A stretch of 64,000 nucleotides of DNA from Hydrogenophaga palleronii NBRC 102513 (GCF_001571225.1 NZ_BCTJ01000002.1:1-64000), one strand, 5' to 3'; shown: positions 44,905-54,387, counted from the first letter of the stretch. The notes: generated by a model from the sequence alone, not told the origin. Numbers and translations are program-made.

Positions 44905-46905
44905 ATGTCCAAGAACCACCTGTATCCGTTCTCCATTCCCGCTGGTCGGCGTTTTGACCTGGCCTGCCTGGGCCGGCTTGCCGTCGACCTGTATGCACAG
45001 CAGTACGGCAGCCGCCTGGAGGACGCCACTAGCTTCTCCAAGTACCTCGGTGGCAGTTCGGCCAACATCGCCTTCGGCGCGGCGCGCCTGGGGCTGCGCG
45101 CCGCCATGGTGTCGCGGGTGGGCGACGAGCAGATGGGGCGCTTCCTCATCGAGAGCCTGCAACGCGAAGGTTGCAACACCTCGCAGGTGCAGATCGACCC
45201 GGACCGGTTGACCGCCCTGGTGCTGCTGGGCCTGAAAGACCGCGACACCTTCCCGCTGCTGTTCTATCGCGAGAACTGCGCAGACATGGCGCTCGACGCG
45301 GCCGCCATCGACGCCAGCTTCATCGCCGACTGCCGCGCCCTGCTGATCACCGGTACCCATCTGAGCACGCAGGGGGTGCTGGCCGCATCGCGTTTCGCGC
45401 TGGAACACGCTGCGCGAAACGGCGTGCTCCGCGTGCTCGACATCGACTACCGGCCGGTGCTGTGGGGTCTGACGAAACGAGGCGAGGGCGCCAACCGCTT
45501 CGTCGCCGACGCTTCGGTGACGCATCGCCTGCAGGCGATGCTGCCGCAGTTTGATCTGTTGATCGGCACCGAAGAGGAATTCCTCATCGCGGGCGGTGTG
45601 CCGAACGACCTGATGGCCTCGCTGCGCGCGGTGCGCGCGGTGACACCGGCCGCCATGGTCGTCAAGCTCGGTGCACTGGGCTGCTGCTTCATTCCGGATG
45701 CGGTGCCCGAGCGCATCGAAGACGCCACCACTGTGCGTGGCGAACGGGTGGAGGTGCTGAACGTGCTCGGCGCTGGCGATGCCTTCGCGGCCGGCTTGAT
45801 GACCGGCCTGTTGCGCGGCATGCCGTTCGAACAGGCCGCGCGCCTGGCCAATGCCTGCGGTGCCATCGTGGTCTCGCGCCACGGTTGTTCCGACGCCATG
45901 CCCACACCGGCTGAGATCGACCACTGGATGGCCGGCGATCGCCTGCCCAAAGTGGATGCCGATGCCGGGCTGGCGCACCTGCACCGCACCACGGTGGCGC
46001 GGCATGCCTGGCCCTCGCTCGCGGTACTGGCGTTTGACCATCGGGCCCAGTTCCTCGAGCTGGCGCAACAGGCCGGGTGTGACGAAGCGCGGCTGCACGA
46101 ACTCAAGCGGCTGCTGGTCACTGTGGTTGAACGGGTGGAAGCCAGCCATGCGTTGCAAGGCCGGGTGGGCGTGCTGATCGACGGCACCTACGGTGTGGAC
46201 GCGCTGGCCGCGGCCACCGGACGGGGCTGGTGGGTGGGTCGCCCGGTGGAGCGCCCCTTGTCGCGTCCCCTGCGTTTTGACGGCACCGCCTCGGTGGCCT
46301 CGCAGTTCGTGCACTGGCCGGCCGAACATGTCGTCAAGTGCCTGGTGTATTACCACCCCGATGACGCCAGCAGCCTGCGGGTTGAGCAGGAAGAGCAACT
46401 GCGCACGCTGTGGGAAGCGACCCGTGCCAGCGGCCATGAGCTGCTGCTGGAGATCATTCCACCGCGCGATTCGTTGCCGGCGGCAGACGGCACCATCTCG
46501 CGCGACGAGGCGGTGCTGCGCACCATCAGCCGGCTGTACAACCTGGGCTTCAAGCCCGAATGGTGGAAGCTCGCTCCGCTGCACCCGAGCGCGTGGGACA
46601 GCCTGGCGGAGCTGATCGCCCAACGCGATCCGGCCTGCCGGGGCGTGGTGATCCTGGGCCTGAACGAACCGATGGAATACCTCGTGAAGAGCTTCGCGGG
46701 CGCGACCAATCCGGTCGTCAAGGGCTTCATGGTCGGACGCACGTTGTGGGCCGACGCAAGCCTGCGCTGGCTCAAGGGCGAACTCGACGACGAGGGTCTG
46801 GTGTCCGATGTGGCGCGCAAATTCAGCCTGCTGGTGGAGGCCTGGGGCGATTCACGCGCGCCAGCCGTCACCGGCGCGCCAGCACCTCTGCAGGTGACCG
46901 CATGA
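44905..46905 (+). CDS. iolC: IolC kinase fused to DUF2090 aldolase domain
   Basis: 666-aa bifunctional enzyme. Residues about 15-330 are a PfkB kinase with GGSSANIAFGAARLG and the catalytic GAGDAFAAGLM; it phosphorylates 5-dehydro-2-deoxygluconate. Residues about 345-650 are a DUF2090 domain (WPSLAVLAFDHRAQFLELA..), inferred to cleave the product to DHAP and malonate semialdehyde, replacing IolJ. A 108-bp gap follows the permease. Its stop overlaps iolD (ATGA). Confidence 0.9.
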   Translation: MSKNHLYPFSIPAGRRFDLACLGRLAVDLYAQQYGSRLEDATSFSKYLGGSSANIAFGAARLGLRAAMVSRVGDEQMGRFLIESLQREGCNTSQVQIDPDRLTALVLLGLKDRDTFPLLFYRENCADMALDAAAIDASFIADCRALLITGTHLSTQGVLAASRFALEHAARNGVLRVLDIDYRPVLWGLTKRGEGANRFVADASVTHRLQAMLPQFDLLIGTEEEFLIAGGVPNDLMASLRAVRAVTPAAMVVKLGALGCCFIPDAVPERIEDATTVRGERVEVLNVLGAGDAFAAGLMTGLLRGMPFEQAARLANACGAIVVSRHGCSDAMPTPAEIDHWMAGDRLPKVDADAGLAHLHRTTVARHAWPSLAVLAFDHRAQFLELAQQAGCDEARLHELKRLLVTVVERVEASHALQGRVGVLIDGTYGVDALAAATGRGWWVGRPVERPLSRPLRFDGTASVASQFVHWPAEHVVKCLVYYHPDDASSLRVEQEEQLRTLWEATRASGHELLLEIIPPRDSLPAADGTISRDEAVLRTISRLYNLGFKPEWWKLAPLHPSAWDSLAELIAQRDPACRGVVILGLNEPMEYLVKSFAGATNPVVKGFMVGRTLWADASLRWLKGELDDEGLVSDVARKFSLLVEAWGDSRAPAVTGAPAPLQVTA

Positions 46906-48761
46906 GCACGACGCGTATCACCATGGCCCAGGCGCTGGTGCGCCATATCGCTGCACTGCGGGTGGAAACGGCAGACGGCAGCGTGGTGCCTTATCTGGGT
47001 GGCGTGTTCGCCATCTTCGGCCACGGCAACGTCGCGGGCCTGGGCGAAGCACTGGCGGCCGAACGCGATGCCTTGCCGACCTACCGCGCGCACACCGAGC
47101 AGGGCATGGCCCACGCCGCCGTGGCGTTTGCCAAGGCGAATTTCCGCCGCCGCATCATGGCGGTCACGACCTCCATCGGGCCGGGCGCCACCAACCTGGT
47201 CACCGCCGCCGCCATGGCGCACGTCAACCGGCTGCCACTGCTCATGTTGCCGGGCGACGTGTTCGCCTCGCGTGCACCCGATCCGGTGCTGCAGCAACTG
47301 GAAGACTTCCACCACGGCGACCTGAGCGTCAACGACTGCCTGCGTCCGGTCACGCGGTACTTTGACCGCCTCATGCGGCCTGAGCAGCTGCTCACCGCCT
47401 TGCCGCGCGCGCTGCAGGTCATGACCGACCCGGCGAACTGCGGGCCGGTGTGCCTGGCCTTGCCGCAGGACGTGCAGACCGAGGCCTTCGATTGCCCCAC
47501 GGCCTTCCTGCAACCCGAGACCCTGCGTTTTCGCCGCCTGCCTGGGGATGCCTGGGAGCTGGAACGCGCGGTGGACTTGTTGCGCCGCGCGAGCAAGCCG
47601 CTCATCGTGGCTGGCGGCGGGGTGCTCTACAGCGGGGCCTCCGCATCTTTGGCCGAGTTCTCGAAACGCTTCGGCATTCCGGTCGCCGAAACCCAGGCTG
47701 GCAAGGGCAGCCTGGCCTGGGACCATCCGCTCAACCTGGGGGCCATCGGTGTCACCGGCTCGCCCGCAGCCAACGAAGCCGCAGCGCAAGCCGACCTGAT
47801 CCTGGCCGTGGGCAGCCGCCTGCAGGATTTCACCACCGGGTCCAACAGCCTGTTCGCCAACCGGCCTGTGCTCGGCATCAACGTGCAGGCGCTCGATGCC
47901 GCCAAACACCATGGCGTGACGGTGGTGGCCGACGCGCAGCTGACCTTGCAGCACCTGCAGCAGTTGCAGGGCCAATGGCTCGCCGATCCCGCGTGGACCA
48001 CACGAAACCGCCAGAGCGCCGATGCCTGGCGCGAACGCGTGACCGCGCTGACCCGCGCTGCGCCACCGCAGGATGCGCTGCCCTACGACGCGGAAGTGAT
48101 CGGCGCGGTGCGCGACTCGGCTGCCGACTCGCCACGCAACGACATCGTGGTGTGCGCCGCCGGCACCTTGCCGGCCGAATTGCACAAGCTCTGGCGCGCG
48201 GGCGTACCGGGTGGCTACCACATGGAATACGGCTACTCCACCATGGGCTACGAGATCGCCGGAGGCCTGGGCGTCAAGCTGGCCTGTCCCGACAAGGAAG
48301 TCGTGGTGATGGTGGGCGACGGCTCCTACATGATGCTCAACTCGGAGATCGCCACGGCGGTGCTGCTGGGCAGAAAGCTCATCGTGGTGGTGCTGGACAA
48401 CCGGGGTTATGGCTGCATTCACCGCCTGCAGCGCGCCACCGGTGGTGAACCCTTCAACAACATGCTCGACGACTGCGTGCCCGAGGGCGGCCAGGCGAGC
48501 AACATCGACTTTGCTGCGCACGCGCGCAGCATGGGCGCGCACGCCGTGCATGTGCCGGACGTGCAGGGCTTGCGGGCCGCGCTGGCCGAGTCACGCGCGT
48601 CGGATCGCACCTCGGTGCTGGTTATCGACACCACGGCCGAACGCCATACCGGTGACGGTGGCTGCTGGTGGGAGGTGGCCGTGCCGGAGGTGTCTTCCCG
48701 TGCCGAGGTGCGTCAGGCGCGCGAGCGTTATGCCTCGGCCAAAAAGGTGCAGGCGAGATGA
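46902..48761 (+). CDS. iolD: 3D-(3,5/4)-trihydroxycyclohexane-1,2-dione hydrolase
   Basis: 619-aa ThDP-dependent enzyme that opens the inositol-derived ring to 5-deoxy-glucuronate. The ThDP motif GDGSYMMLNSEIATAVLLG and N-terminal YRAHTEQGMAHAAVAFAK (acidic residue) are present. Start overlaps iolC by 4 bp; the stop overlaps the next gene by 4 bp, so it is within a coupled operon. Confidence 0.94.
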   Translation: MSTTRITMAQALVRHIAALRVETADGSVVPYLGGVFAIFGHGNVAGLGEALAAERDALPTYRAHTEQGMAHAAVAFAKANFRRRIMAVTTSIGPGATNLVTAAAMAHVNRLPLLMLPGDVFASRAPDPVLQQLEDFHHGDLSVNDCLRPVTRYFDRLMRPEQLLTALPRALQVMTDPANCGPVCLALPQDVQTEAFDCPTAFLQPETLRFRRLPGDAWELERAVDLLRRASKPLIVAGGGVLYSGASASLAEFSKRFGIPVAETQAGKGSLAWDHPLNLGAIGVTGSPAANEAAAQADLILAVGSRLQDFTTGSNSLFANRPVLGINVQALDAAKHHGVTVVADAQLTLQHLQQLQGQWLADPAWTTRNRQSADAWRERVTALTRAAPPQDALPYDAEVIGAVRDSAADSPRNDIVVCAAGTLPAELHKLWRAGVPGGYHMEYGYSTMGYEIAGGLGVKLACPDKEVVVMVGDGSYMMLNSEIATAVLLGRKLIVVVLDNRGYGCIHRLQRATGGEPFNNMLDDCVPEGGQASNIDFAAHARSMGAHAVHVPDVQGLRAALAESRASDRTSVLVIDTTAERHTGDGGCWWEVAVPEVSSRAEVRQARERYASAKKVQAR

Positions 48762-49804
48762 AACGCGAGCCATCGCAGACTAGACGCCTGCTGCTTGCAG
48801 GCGCTCTGTCGGCTGCGTCGATGGCCTGGGCCGATGACGCACGCGCGCCGCTGCGCATGGCCTTCGTGAGCCACGCACCAGACAGCGATGTCTGGTGGAA
48901 CGTGGTGCGCAACGCAATCAAACATGCCAGTGAGGATTTTGGTGTCGAGGTCGACTACCTGAATCCGTCGGACGGCAGCATTGCCGGCATGGTGAAAATT
49001 CTGGATGGCCTCGATGCCAGCCGGTATGTCGGGGTCATCTCCACGATCGCGGACTACGCCAAGCTCAGCCCAGCGTTGATGGCCTTGCGCGAGCGCAAGC
49101 TGCCCCTGATCACCGTCAACTCGGGCTCGGAAGCGCAGAGCGAGAGCGTGGGCGCGATCCTGCACATTGGCCAGCCGGAGTTCATTGCCGGCAAAGCCGC
49201 TGGACAGGAAATGGCGAAGCTGGGTGCCCATTCCTTCATCTGCTTCAACCACTACCCGTCCAACCCCGCGGCAGCGGAGCGCTGCGAAGGCTTTCTGGCG
49301 GGCCTGGGTGAGCAGGGGCGCATGACGGTGGTGCCGCTCACCGGCGATGGCGCCGGCAACCAGGCCACCGTGGCCGCTGCGTTGCAGAAGACACCAGGCG
49401 CTGACGTTTTTCTGGCACTGGGACCCACGTCGGCGCACCCCGTGCTCGCGGCCTCGCGGCTTGTGAAGTCTGGCAAGGTGCCGCCGCTGGTGTCCTTCGA
49501 CATATCGTCCGACATCGTGGAGGGCATCCGCAGCGGCTCGGTGCTTTTTTCGATTGACCAGCAACCGTATCTGCAGGGTTACCTGTCGATCGCCCTGATG
49601 GCGCAGGTGGTGCGCTGGCCAAAAGGCACCAGTGTCATGGCATTGAAGATGGCGGTGTACAGCAATGCCGTCCTGCACCAGCGCATGTCCCGGTACGGTT
49701 TGTCGCTGCGCAGCGGCGATACCCGCCACGTCCACTCCGGGCCGGGATTTGTCAACCGGATCAACGTCGACAGGGTCGAGCGCTTCAGTGGCCAGTTCCG
49801 GTGA
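48758..49804 (+). CDS. Second periplasmic substrate-binding protein within the iol operon
   Basis: 348-aa periplasmic-binding-protein type-1 family (RbsB/TorT-like), signal peptide MKREPSQTRRLLLAGALSAA with a twin-Arg-like start. Core: MVKILDGLDASRYVGVIST and GAILHIGQPEFIAGKAAGQEM. It has no own ATPase or permease and lies between iolD and iolE. It may serve the same transporter with another inositol isomer, or act as a sensor binding protein. The C-terminal segment (about 300-348) ends in an unusual RLSLRSGDTRHVHSGPGF-like tail. Confidence 0.8.
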   Translation: MKREPSQTRRLLLAGALSAASMAWADDARAPLRMAFVSHAPDSDVWWNVVRNAIKHASEDFGVEVDYLNPSDGSIAGMVKILDGLDASRYVGVISTIADYAKLSPALMALRERKLPLITVNSGSEAQSESVGAILHIGQPEFIAGKAAGQEMAKLGAHSFICFNHYPSNPAAAERCEGFLAGLGEQGRMTVVPLTGDGAGNQATVAAALQKTPGADVFLALGPTSAHPVLAASRLVKSGKVPPLVSFDISSDIVEGIRSGSVLFSIDQQPYLQGYLSIALMAQVVRWPKGTSVMALKMAVYSNAVLHQRMSRYGLSLRSGDTRHVHSGPGFVNRINVDRVERFSGQFR

Positions 49805-49869
49805 CATCCGCGCCCTGAACCGCACACACGAACAACACATACACATACATACCAAAAAGGAGTTTCCTC

Positions 49870-50793
49870 ATGTCTTGGAACGTCAGAATCGGCATCAACC
49901 CGCTGTCCTGGATCAACGACGATTTGCCGTCGCTGGGTGCAGGCACCGCACTCGACTCGATCCTGAGAGAAGGGGCGCAGATCGGTTATGCCGGCTTCGA
50001 GCTGGGCAGCAGCTTTCCCAAAGACCCGATGGTGCTGCAGCGCCGGCTGGCGGAGCACGGCCTCGCCTGTGTGTCGGGCTGGTACTCCGGCACACTGGCG
50101 ACCGGCCAGCTCGACAGCGAAATCGAAAACTGCGAGGCGCACATGGAGAAGCTGCGCCTCAACGGCTGCGATGTGGTGGTCTACGGTGAGGTCGCCGGCT
50201 CCATCCAGGGCCAGCGCGGCACCGCACTGAACCGCCGCCCCAGCTTCCTGCACGACGGGCAATGGAAGGAGTACGCGCGAAAGCTCAACGCATTTGGCGA
50301 GCACCTGAGCGTGAAGCACGGCATCACGCTGGCCTACCACCACCACATGGGTGCGTACGTGGAGACGCCCCGGGATGTGGACACGCTGATGGCGCTCACC
50401 GATCCCGCCTGCGTGGGTCTGCTGTTCGACACCGGCCACGCGTTTTTCGGCGGCGCGGAAAAGCCGGCCGACCTGCTGCGGCGGCATGTGCACCGGGTGG
50501 TGCATGTGCACTGCAAGGACGTGCGGGTCGACATGGTGCGACGTGCGCGCAACGATGGCTGGTCGTTCCTCGACAGCGTGCTCAATGGCGCCTTCACCGT
50601 GCCGGGCGATGGCGGTATCGACTTTGACGAAGTGCTCACCGTGCTGCACGACGGGGGTTACCAGGGCTGGCTGGTGGTCGAGGCCGAGCAGGACCCTGCG
50701 GTGGCGCCCAGTTACCGCTATGCCAAGAAGGGCTTCGAGACACTGCGCGACATCGTGGCCCGGCTCAACGCCAGGACGGCGGAGGTGGTTTGA
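49870..50793 (+). CDS. iolE: myo-Inosose-2 dehydratase
   Basis: 307-aa xylose-isomerase-like TIM barrel. Converts 2-keto-myo-inositol to a diketone that IolD opens. Start has AAAGGAG 7 bp upstream. Metal-ligand segments include the HHMGAYVETPRDVDTLMAL and DTGHAFFGGAEKPADLLRRHVHRVVHVHCKDV regions. The next gene iolB starts inside its stop. Confidence 0.92.
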   Translation: MSWNVRIGINPLSWINDDLPSLGAGTALDSILREGAQIGYAGFELGSSFPKDPMVLQRRLAEHGLACVSGWYSGTLATGQLDSEIENCEAHMEKLRLNGCDVVVYGEVAGSIQGQRGTALNRRPSFLHDGQWKEYARKLNAFGEHLSVKHGITLAYHHHMGAYVETPRDVDTLMALTDPACVGLLFDTGHAFFGGAEKPADLLRRHVHRVVHVHCKDVRVDMVRRARNDGWSFLDSVLNGAFTVPGDGGIDFDEVLTVLHDGGYQGWLVVEAEQDPAVAPSYRYAKKGFETLRDIVARLNARTAEVV

Positions 50794-51635
50794 TGGCACG
50801 CAGCCCGCTTCTGGTCAAGGCCGCGCCGCAGGGGCGCACGGTGGTGGAGGTGACGCCCGCGTCGGCCGGTTGGCAGCACGTGGGTTTCCGGGTCTTGCGG
50901 CTGAGCGCGGGCGAACAGGAAACACTGCACACCGGTGATCGTGAACTGTGTCTGGTGGTGCTGACCGGCACCGCCCAGGTGGAGGTGGACGGTGTGCCGT
51001 ATGCCGACATGGGCACGCGCGACAGCGTGTTCGATCCCGTTGCTCCGGCGGCGCTCTTTGTGCCGGGTGGTTGCCAGGTGACTGTGCAGGCCAGCCGCGC
51101 TGCGGAAGTGGCGCTGTGCAGCGCGCCGGCGGGGCCGACGCAGCGCCAGGTGCGCCGGCTCGACCCGGCGGGCATGACCCGGTCCGAGCGCGGCAAGGGC
51201 AGCAACACGCGCTACATCTGCGACATCTTGCCGCACAACGACCCGACCGCCGCCCACCTGCTGGTGGTGGAAGTGGTGACGCCCGCCGGCCATTCGTCCA
51301 GCTACCCGCCTCACAAACACGACCGCGATGCGCTGCCGGAAGAGACGCAGCTCGAAGAGACCTATTACCACCGGGTTGATCCGCCACAGGGCTTCGCCTT
51401 CCAGCGCGTGTACACCGACGACCGCAGCCTGGACGAAGCCATGGCGGTGGAGAACCACGACACGGTGATGGTGCCGCGCGGCTACCACCCGGTGGTGGCG
51501 CCACACGGCTACAAGCTGTACTACCTGAACGTGATGGCCGGGCCCGGGCGGCAGTGGGTTTTCAAGAACGACCCGGCGCACGAATGGATGTTGCAGACCG
51601 CTGCATCACCGCGGACCGACGTGCCGCAGGCTTGA
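50793..51635 (+). CDS. iolB: 5-deoxy-glucuronate isomerase
   Basis: 280-aa cupin enzyme that isomerises 5-deoxy-glucuronate to 5-dehydro-2-deoxygluconate, the substrate of IolC. Two cupin halves; metal-ligand-like residues in YPPHKHDRDALPEETQLEETYYH. ATG 50793 overlaps the iolE stop (TGATG). Last gene of the iol operon. Confidence 0.93.
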   Translation: MARSPLLVKAAPQGRTVVEVTPASAGWQHVGFRVLRLSAGEQETLHTGDRELCLVVLTGTAQVEVDGVPYADMGTRDSVFDPVAPAALFVPGGCQVTVQASRAAEVALCSAPAGPTQRQVRRLDPAGMTRSERGKGSNTRYICDILPHNDPTAAHLLVVEVVTPAGHSSSYPPHKHDRDALPEETQLEETYYHRVDPPQGFAFQRVYTDDRSLDEAMAVENHDTVMVPRGYHPVVAPHGYKLYYLNVMAGPGRQWVFKNDPAHEWMLQTAASPRTDVPQA

Positions 51636-52073
51636 ACCGCTTGCAGGCGGTGAAGGGCGCCAACGCCGCTGCCCCTCACATCGCCACGGTGGGTGCGGTG
51701 AACCGTCACGAAGAGGCTGCGAACACAACGTGTACGAGCACCTGTCGGCGCAGTCCTACACCGGGCATGGCGCCTGGCCTACGCGTTGTTGCCGGGGCGT
51801 GACTACCATCACCTTACCGCTGGTCCTGACGGGTACAAAGTATCGGGACACCAATTCCGGATCCCCGCCAGCGAGCGGGGATTCTTTTGTTCTGAAGTGC
51901 TCGGGTCGGCCTGTGTTGACGCAGATCGTCCCCGGACCGTCCTTCTTCCTGTTGCCTTTCGCCTCGGCGCCTTGATGGACACCGGCGCGGGCACTTGCAC
52001 GGAGGCGGCGTCCGGCAGGGAACGGCGACTCGGCGGGTAATATCGGTTTGCTCCATCCAACCTAGAGGCCGCC
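51636..52073. other. Gap holding small-RNA candidate B
   Basis: 438 bp between iolB and the GAF gene. It holds the RNA candidate at 51822-51888 and no gene I can support. Confidence 0.6.
51822..51888 (+). ncRNA. Small-RNA candidate B (conserved hairpin plus terminator)
   Basis: Hairpin GTCCTGA (51823-51829)/TCGGGAC (51843-51849) enclosing loop CGGGTACAAAGTA, then a linker, then a terminator stem ATCCCCGC (51861-51868)/GCGGGGAT (51875-51882) with TCTTTT. Copy A at 60732 aligns at 38 of 47 columns over the hairpin and linker and keeps pairing (C to T gives G-U). TACCAT at 51804-51809 is a possible -10 with no good -35 at normal distance. Confidence 0.6.
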
Positions 52074-52565
52074 ATGCGTCAACACTCTGCACGTCTCGAA
52101 CGGCTCAAGCATTTGATGATTCTGGAGACCGCTCCGGAGACCGCCTACGACGATCTCACCCGCGCGCTGGCGAAGGGGCTGGATGTGCCGATTGCGATGG
52201 TCAACATCCTGGACGAGCACCGCGACTGGTTCAAATCCGTCGTCGGGCTGCCATTCACCGAGTCACCCGCCACCACCTCGTTCTGTGAGGTGGTCCTGCA
52301 CAGTGGTGATGACGTGGTGGTGGCCGAAGACACCACCGCAGACCCCCGCTTCGCGGCACACCCGCTGGTGGTGGGCGCACCGCACATCCGCTTCTACGCT
52401 GCGGCGCGCCTGGTGGTTGACGGCGAGACCATCGGCACCTTGTGTGCCTACGACATGCGACCCAGGACGGTGTGCCCGGAGAAACTCGCGGAACTCAAGC
52501 TGCTGGGCGACGCCGTGATGGCGCTGCTCCACGAGCGCCAATCGGCGCCCGGCACGCTGATGTGA
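52074..52565 (+). CDS. GAF-domain protein
   Basis: 163-aa single GAF domain (RLVVDGETIGTLCAYDM near residue 130; VPIAMVNILDEHRDWFKSVVG near 40), similar to stand-alone GAF sensors found in beta- and gammaproteobacteria. It binds a small ligand or is a sensor module; no output domain is fused and the next terminator separates it from neighbours. Confidence 0.8.
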   Translation: MRQHSARLERLKHLMILETAPETAYDDLTRALAKGLDVPIAMVNILDEHRDWFKSVVGLPFTESPATTSFCEVVLHSGDDVVVAEDTTADPRFAAHPLVVGAPHIRFYAAARLVVDGETIGTLCAYDMRPRTVCPEKLAELKLLGDAVMALLHERQSAPGTLM

Positions 52566-52572
52566 AAGAAAG

Positions 52573-52596
52573 AAGCCCGCTCGATGGCGGGCTTTG
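52573..52596 (+). terminator. Terminator after the GAF gene
   Basis: AAGCCCGC (52573-52580) pairs with GCGGGCTT (52587-52594), 8 bp after the stop and followed by TGG. Works for both strands, as the phytase-like gene ends at 52652 on the minus strand. Confidence 0.55.
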
Positions 52597-52651
52597 GGGG
52601 CTTCGCGGCTTCGTGGGGCCGGTGCTCATACGAGCACGAACGGACGGACGC

Positions 52652-53824
52652 TCAGCGTTGCGGCGTGCCCTGGCCGGGCCGCACTTCAAACGCCATGAAC
52701 AGCGTTGACTGCAGGGGCGAGAAGTTGTTGTCCGAGACCAGCAACAGGCTGCGATGTCCGTTGGACAGGGGTGGCCCCCAACTGAGACCTTCCATGTTGT
52801 CGAGCCGCACGCCTTCGTGTGTGATGGGCATCTCCAGCAGCAGCCTGCGGCTCATCGGCTGGTAGCTGGTATTCACCAGGCTTTTGAGATCGCTCACGTC
52901 CGTAGTGTCCGGCTCGATGCGGGTGAGCACGAGGCGGATGGTGTTGCCCACGCCGTCTGCGTACGCGCGCTCCAGCGCGATGAACTCGGTGTCTGACACC
53001 GCCAGCAGCTCGGTCAGCCCGTTGTCGGGCGGGAAGCGGCCAGTCGGCGCCTGGTCCATCGGGATGCGCGGCAGCGCGTAGGCGTATTGCGCCACGGCTT
53101 GGCCGCTGGCCGGGTCGAGCTTCAGCACGCGCAACACGCTGCCGGCGTGCAGACTGCTGGTGGGGCCGTCCTGGATCAGCGCGTCTTCGTTGGCGGTGAA
53201 CACCGTGCCATCGGGTGTGCGTGCCAGGGCCTCGAACAGCTTGTTGCTGCGCCCGCCCGACGTGGTGTTGTCGACGTAGTGGAAAGCCGGGGGAATGTCG
53301 AAGGCGCGCACGAAGCTGCCATCGGTGCGGAACTCGCGCACGAAGGGCTGGAACCGTGCGCCCGGTGTGGCACTCCAGTTGCCCTCGCTGCTGATGTACA
53401 GGTGGCCGTTGGGTGCCAGCCGGATGCCTTCGGGGTCGACGGTGCGTGCCGCGCTGGACAGCACCTCGCCGTCCGGCCCCCGCAGGTAAACCATCTTCTC
53501 GATGTTGACGTTGTGGAATGCGTTCAGGTCAAAGCCAATCTGCAGCGCGTAGAAACGCGGCGTGCCGCGTTCGCCACCCCGGTCGTCCGAGATGGCCCAG
53601 TAGCGGCCATCGGGCGCGCGGTCGATGCCCGAGATGCCACCGAACTCCACGCCGTCGAACAGGGTGCCGGTCGGGATGGTGTACATACCGATCAACCGCA
53701 GGGAGCCGATGGTGTCCGGCGCATCGTCCTTGCCGATGGCCGCGCCGCTGCCCAAGGCCAGTGTGAGCATCAGCGCAATGCCGGCCAGCCTGGTCGTAAG
53801 AAAGCCCGCGTGATGAATCCGCAT
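52652..53824 (-). CDS. Secreted phytase-like esterase (PF13449 type)
   Basis: 390-aa exported protein with signal peptide (MRIHHAGFLTTRLAGIALML..). The core (GGISGIDRAPDGRYWAISDDRG, NMEGLSWGPPLSNGHRSLLLVSDNN) fits the esterase-like phytase family, a beta-propeller-like fold. Substrate is unknown; neighbours include inositol genes, so a phytate or lipid phosphate ester is only a guess. I start at MRIHHAGF; a longer frame upstream is not protein-like. Confidence 0.78.
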   Translation of the reverse strand: MRIHHAGFLTTRLAGIALMLTLALGSGAAIGKDDAPDTIGSLRLIGMYTIPTGTLFDGVEFGGISGIDRAPDGRYWAISDDRGGERGTPRFYALQIGFDLNAFHNVNIEKMVYLRGPDGEVLSSAARTVDPEGIRLAPNGHLYISSEGNWSATPGARFQPFVREFRTDGSFVRAFDIPPAFHYVDNTTSGGRSNKLFEALARTPDGTVFTANEDALIQDGPTSSLHAGSVLRVLKLDPASGQAVAQYAYALPRIPMDQAPTGRFPPDNGLTELLAVSDTEFIALERAYADGVGNTIRLVLTRIEPDTTDVSDLKSLVNTSYQPMSRRLLLEMPITHEGVRLDNMEGLSWGPPLSNGHRSLLLVSDNNFSPLQSTLFMAFEVRPGQGTPQR

Positions 53825-53910
53825 GGTGGGGAGGCTCCGGTGCAAAGTCCCCACGTTAAAAAGCTTGCATGACGGTCTGGTGTCGGTCGCCGCAAGCCCC
53901 TGCCGAGCCC

Positions 53911-54387
53911 TCATCCCATGCGATTGTCCGCGCGCACACCGGCCACCGCGTCGATGCGACGGGAGAACCAGCCGATGCGCTGCGTCTCGCGTGCATCGAA
54001 CCGCGGCACGTAGGGTTTGATGTCCAGCACCGGTGTGCCGTCCAGCATGTCGCTGCCGGTGAAGTGCAAGACCGTGCCTTCAACACGTTCGAGTCTCACG
54101 ACGGACAGGCCGAGGCGGTTGGGCCGTGTCGGCGCCCGGGTGGCAAACACGCCGTGTGCGACGTCGTCCAGGAAGGGCACGACTTCCAGACGCTCCTGCG
54201 TCACGCGGTGCAGGTGCGTGATGAGGATCAGGAACTCGAACCCCTCGATGTCCTTGAGCCCCGGTGCAAAGGCCGGCAACAGCTCGACGCGCCCGGCTTC
54301 GTCGGGCACCGCCGCGGTCTGGATCGGCATGCCCACCGGGTCCAGAAAACGGCTTCGCACGGTACCGATGGCTTGGCATTCGATCAT
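53911..54387 (-). CDS. trmO: TrmO/TsaA-like tRNA methyltransferase
   Basis: 158-aa protein of the TrmO (YaeB) family, which N6-methylates t6A37 of tRNA-Thr. Core motifs IGTVRS, IEGFEFLILITHLHRV, GVFATRAPTRPNRLGLSVVRL and DIKPYVPRFD are intact. Its start overlaps the ABC ATPase stop by 4 bp, so it is the last gene of the TonB/ABC operon. The presence of TrmO in a metal-uptake operon is unusual. Confidence 0.83.
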   Translation of the reverse strand: MIECQAIGTVRSRFLDPVGMPIQTAAVPDEAGRVELLPAFAPGLKDIEGFEFLILITHLHRVTQERLEVVPFLDDVAHGVFATRAPTRPNRLGLSVVRLERVEGTVLHFTGSDMLDGTPVLDIKPYVPRFDARETQRIGWFSRRIDAVAGVRADNRMG

